From the NCBI GenBank assembly GCA_947498415.1, contig CANMKB010000002.1, positions 310,001 to 374,000 on the forward strand: DNA of 64,000 nt. Direction: 5' to 3'. A program made the translations under genes and the position numbers. Positions within the stretch are counted from its first letter, which is position 1. Each line of letters begins with the position of its first letter. The DNA is from an uncultured Paracoccaceae bacterium. GTDB taxonomy: Bacteria; Pseudomonadota; Alphaproteobacteria; Rhodobacterales; Rhodobacteraceae. Positions 62,100-64,000 of the stretch are shown piece after piece. The notes below the pieces were generated by a model. That model had not been told where the DNA came from. It did no database searches and was given only the letters and a program-made list of their open reading frames with translations.

Positions 62100-62558
62100 A
62101 TGAACTTTACGAAAAGAAAATTCATCCTCGCCACCATGGCCCTTGCGGTCACAACGGGTCCAGCATTGGCTAAAACCATTCGTCGCTTTAGTTCATCAGA
62201 TGGGCTTGCCCTCAAGGGCTATGACACCACAGCCTACTTTGCACACCAACAGGCCCACGCGGGTGCCGAACGGCATAGCGTGAATTGGAAAGGTGTCGAA
62301 TGGCGATTTACCACCGCGCATGAGGCCGAGCAATTCACTGCGACCCCAGACAAATTTGCCCCTCAATTTGGCGGCTATTGCACACGCGCCATGGCCATCA
62401 AGCGCGAGGTCCCCGCAGACCCTAAGGTTTGGCGCATCCATGACGGAAAGCTCTATGTCTTTTATGCGGCCAAAGGCGGCAAGCTGTTTGATAAAAACCC
62501 AACCCAAATGATCACCGACGCCCAAGCTCATTGGGACAGTCTTGAGAAAACGGAATAA
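62100..62558 (+). CDS. YHS-domain exported protein
   Basis: A 152-residue protein with an N-terminal signal peptide (RKFILATMALAVTTGPA, cleavage after LA), so probably periplasmic. The YHS-type metal-binding domain is visible as LALKGYDTTAYFAHQQAHAG and FAPQFGGYCTRAMAIKREVP, which place the tyrosine, histidine and cysteine residues. Such proteins are common in roseobacters, often of unknown use. It is divergent from the GTA operon with a shared 291-base upstream region. Confidence 0.9.
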   Translation: MNFTKRKFILATMALAVTTGPALAKTIRRFSSSDGLALKGYDTTAYFAHQQAHAGAERHSVNWKGVEWRFTTAHEAEQFTATPDKFAPQFGGYCTRAMAIKREVPADPKVWRIHDGKLYVFYAAKGGKLFDKNPTQMITDAQAHWDSLEKTE

Positions 62559-62670
62559 GGCGACACAGCCGTCGCTTCCCTTCAGGTCTCACCATAAGAA
62601 CACCGGAATTTCAAAGTTTCGGCGTTTTTATCGTCATACTCGGGCCAACGCATAAGCTCTGAGTATTGAT

Positions 62671-63504
62671 ATGAATTTTATAAGATCCTTTCTTCTCACA
62701 TTGCTCACAGGCATCATCCTGATCGCCTGGTTCTTTCCGCCAGACCCCATCCAGGCAAAGGTGGATGTGACCGCTCTGCCCACCGCAGGCAGCCTTGTCC
62801 AACATGAATACAAAGACATTGTCTATTTGGGGGGTGACGCTGAATATGAGCCGCCAAAGGGCATCGCAGATCAACATGTGCTGATGCACAAAGGAACCAG
62901 TCTTTTTTCCCGCGAAAAGGAACGTATCTGGTTTGGTAAAAAACCCGGTGGCTTTGGCCCGCACCCCACATTAATCCTATTACATGGGTCAGGTCGCACC
63001 GGTGAAGCCATGATCGATATGTGGCGCGAGACCGCCCAAAAGAAAGGCATCGTTCTCATCGCGCCCAATTCCAGCGCCTCCAAGGCTTGGTCCCTTTCCG
63101 AAGACGGCCCAGCATTTCTAAATGCCGTTCTGGATCAAGCGCAAGACCACTATCGGATCGACAGAGATCGGGTTTACCTGATGGGACATTCGGCGGGAGG
63201 ACAGTTTGCGCAGAAACTGGCAGGCCAAGACCACCAGCTTTTTAAGTCAATCACCAGCCACGGTGCCGCGCTAGAGCCATCCCGTATGAAACGCGCAAGC
63301 ACAGCGGTTCCGGTAAGTCTTTATGTAGGTCATCGCGATCACCTATTTTCGCCCCAAGACATGACCGCCTCTGCCACAACCCTTGCCGAAAACGGCCATG
63401 ACGTAACCACCTACCTCATTCCCAACCACACTCACTGGTACTACCGGATTGGCCCGCAAATCGCGCCGCATATGTGGGAAGAATTAACCAAAGCCACGAA
63501 TTAA
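62671..63504 (+). CDS. Exported alpha/beta hydrolase
   Basis: A 277-residue alpha/beta hydrolase with an N-terminal signal or anchor (FIRSFLLTLLTGIILIAWFF). The oxyanion region is TLILLHGSGRTGEAM, the nucleophile S174 lies in LMGHSAGGQFAQKLAGQ, and the catalytic histidine is in IPNHTHWYYRIG. It resembles PHB-depolymerase- and phospholipase-like esterases; substrate unknown. A hairpin terminator follows directly. Confidence 0.9.
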   Translation: MNFIRSFLLTLLTGIILIAWFFPPDPIQAKVDVTALPTAGSLVQHEYKDIVYLGGDAEYEPPKGIADQHVLMHKGTSLFSREKERIWFGKKPGGFGPHPTLILLHGSGRTGEAMIDMWRETAQKKGIVLIAPNSSASKAWSLSEDGPAFLNAVLDQAQDHYRIDRDRVYLMGHSAGGQFAQKLAGQDHQLFKSITSHGAALEPSRMKRASTAVPVSLYVGHRDHLFSPQDMTASATTLAENGHDVTTYLIPNHTHWYYRIGPQIAPHMWEELTKATN

Positions 63505-63529
63505 AAAAGGGCACCAAAAAGGTGCCCTT
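63503..63529. terminator. Bidirectional terminator, hydrolase / mltG
   Basis: AAGGGCACC-AAAAA-GGTGCCCTT between convergent genes. On the minus strand it ends in TTTTTT, so it is strong for mltG and weaker for the hydrolase. Confidence 0.85.
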
Positions 63530-63559
63530 AATCTATTCAAAGTGTTGCGGAGTCAGACC

Positions 63560-64000
63560 TTACTGGTTGGCTCGCTGCGCCTCGATTTCGCGCCACTTGG
63601 CGACGTTGCGGTTATGCTCTGCCAGTGTCTCTGCAAAAGCGTGGCCACCGGTGCCATCTGCCACAAAGAAGATATACGGCGTGGTATCTGGGTTCGCGGC
63701 GGCCTCAAGGCTGGCACGCCCCGGGTTCGCAATCGGTGTCGGCGGCAAAGCCGGGATCACATAGGTGTTCCAAGGTGTTTCACGACGCAGCTCACTTTGG
63801 CGAAGACCACGACCCAATACGCCCTGCCCCTTGGTGATCCCATAGATCACGGTCGGGTCAGTCTGCAAACGCATTCCTTGGTTCAGGCGGTTGGTGAATA
63901 CACTCGCAACCTGACGACGTTCTTCAGCAACGCCCGTTTCCTTTTCGATAATCGACGCAAGGATCAGCAGCTCTTCCTGAGATTTCAAAGGCAAACCTTC
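63560..64000 (-). CDS. mltG: Endolytic murein transglycosylase MltG (3' part)
   Basis: The C-terminal catalytic part of MltG, an inner-membrane lytic transglycosylase that cuts nascent glycan strands. Visible are ELLILASIIEKETGVAEERR (catalytic Glu region), NRLNQGMRLQTDPTVIYGI and YVIPALPPTPIANPGRASLE, all diagnostic. The 5' part, with the LysM-like domain and membrane anchor, is beyond the window end at 64000. It is convergent with the alpha/beta hydrolase. Confidence 0.95.
   Translation of the reverse strand, partial: EGLPLKSQEELLILASIIEKETGVAEERRQVASVFTNRLNQGMRLQTDPTVIYGITKGQGVLGRGLRQSELRRETPWNTYVIPALPPTPIANPGRASLEAAANPDTTPYIFFVADGTGGHAFAETLAEHNRNVAKWREIEAQRANQ

Noticed and set aside
1..64000. 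CRISPR arrays, tRNA or rRNA genes, insertion sequences
   Set aside because: No regularly spaced direct repeats, no cloverleaf-like sequence in the gaps, and no transposase with terminal repeats were seen.

Overview
The window comes from the chromosome of a marine Rhodobacterales bacterium (Rhodobacteraceae, Roseobacter-like). This rests on a Rhodobacter capsulatus-type gene transfer agent (GTA) cluster, a pyruvate dehydrogenase operon whose E1-beta carries a fused lipoyl domain, an alphaproteobacterial LexA box (GTTC-N7-GTTC) before uvrA, a cluster of CcrM-type GANTC sites before ftsB, and many family-typical hypothetical proteins. I found no tRNA, rRNA, insertion sequence or CRISPR array. 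No stretch longer than about 300 bases lacks a gene; the longest gaps are 61809-62099 (GTA leader) and 34159-34410.

Layout. 1-3144: 3' end of purL, a cysteine-cluster protein, bolA, a possible 47-residue ORF and grxD, convergent with zapA and a coiled-coil gene. 3382-7682: transketolase, a DUF808 membrane protein, coaD and a CBS-domain protein. 7745-16719: a LysR regulator divergent from mmsA, a STAS-like orphan, a YbdK-type ligase, then an acyl-CoA dehydrogenase / 3-hydroxyisobutyryl-CoA hydrolase / mmsB operon. With mmsA this covers most of valine catabolism. An XRE regulator divergent from a small membrane protein follows. 16927-26348: uvrA, a methyltransferase, lpdA, a GNAT gene broken by a 28-bp tandem duplication, a DUF924 protein, an MFS transporter and queA. 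26395-35844: a large AsmA-like protein, divergent bcp and a DUF455 protein, an M23 peptidase overlapping a bactofilin, a DMT transporter and an FAD protein. 35885-42269: a DUF3179 protein, two tandem cyclophilins (one cytosolic, one exported), pgk, class I fba and an AidB-like acyl-CoA dehydrogenase. 42435-46553: ftsB and pdhA-pdhB-pdhC.

46624-61808 is the most notable region. All lie on the minus strand: an apparently complete GTA structural cluster (g1 to g15, including g3.5 and g10.1), then a DUF7742-like gene, then cysE. The GTA genes are intact and mostly overlap or abut, as expected for a maintained DNA-packaging and tail-assembly operon: terminase, portal, protease, capsid, connectors, tail tube, tape measure, hub/peptidase and the large TIM-barrel tail protein. 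The cysE gene sits where R. capsulatus carries cysE1, which is needed there for receipt of GTA DNA. Beyond the GTA come a YHS-domain protein, an exported alpha/beta hydrolase and the 3' part of mltG, cut by the window end.

No wholly new multigene system stands out. The best leads are regulatory and evolutionary: the broken GNAT gene, the GTA leader hairpin and GTA-cysE linkage, the GANTC cluster at ftsB, palindromic operators at pdhA, the valine operon and the glycolytic genes, the two copies of a dispersed 3'-end repeat, and a small ORF translationally coupled to grxD.
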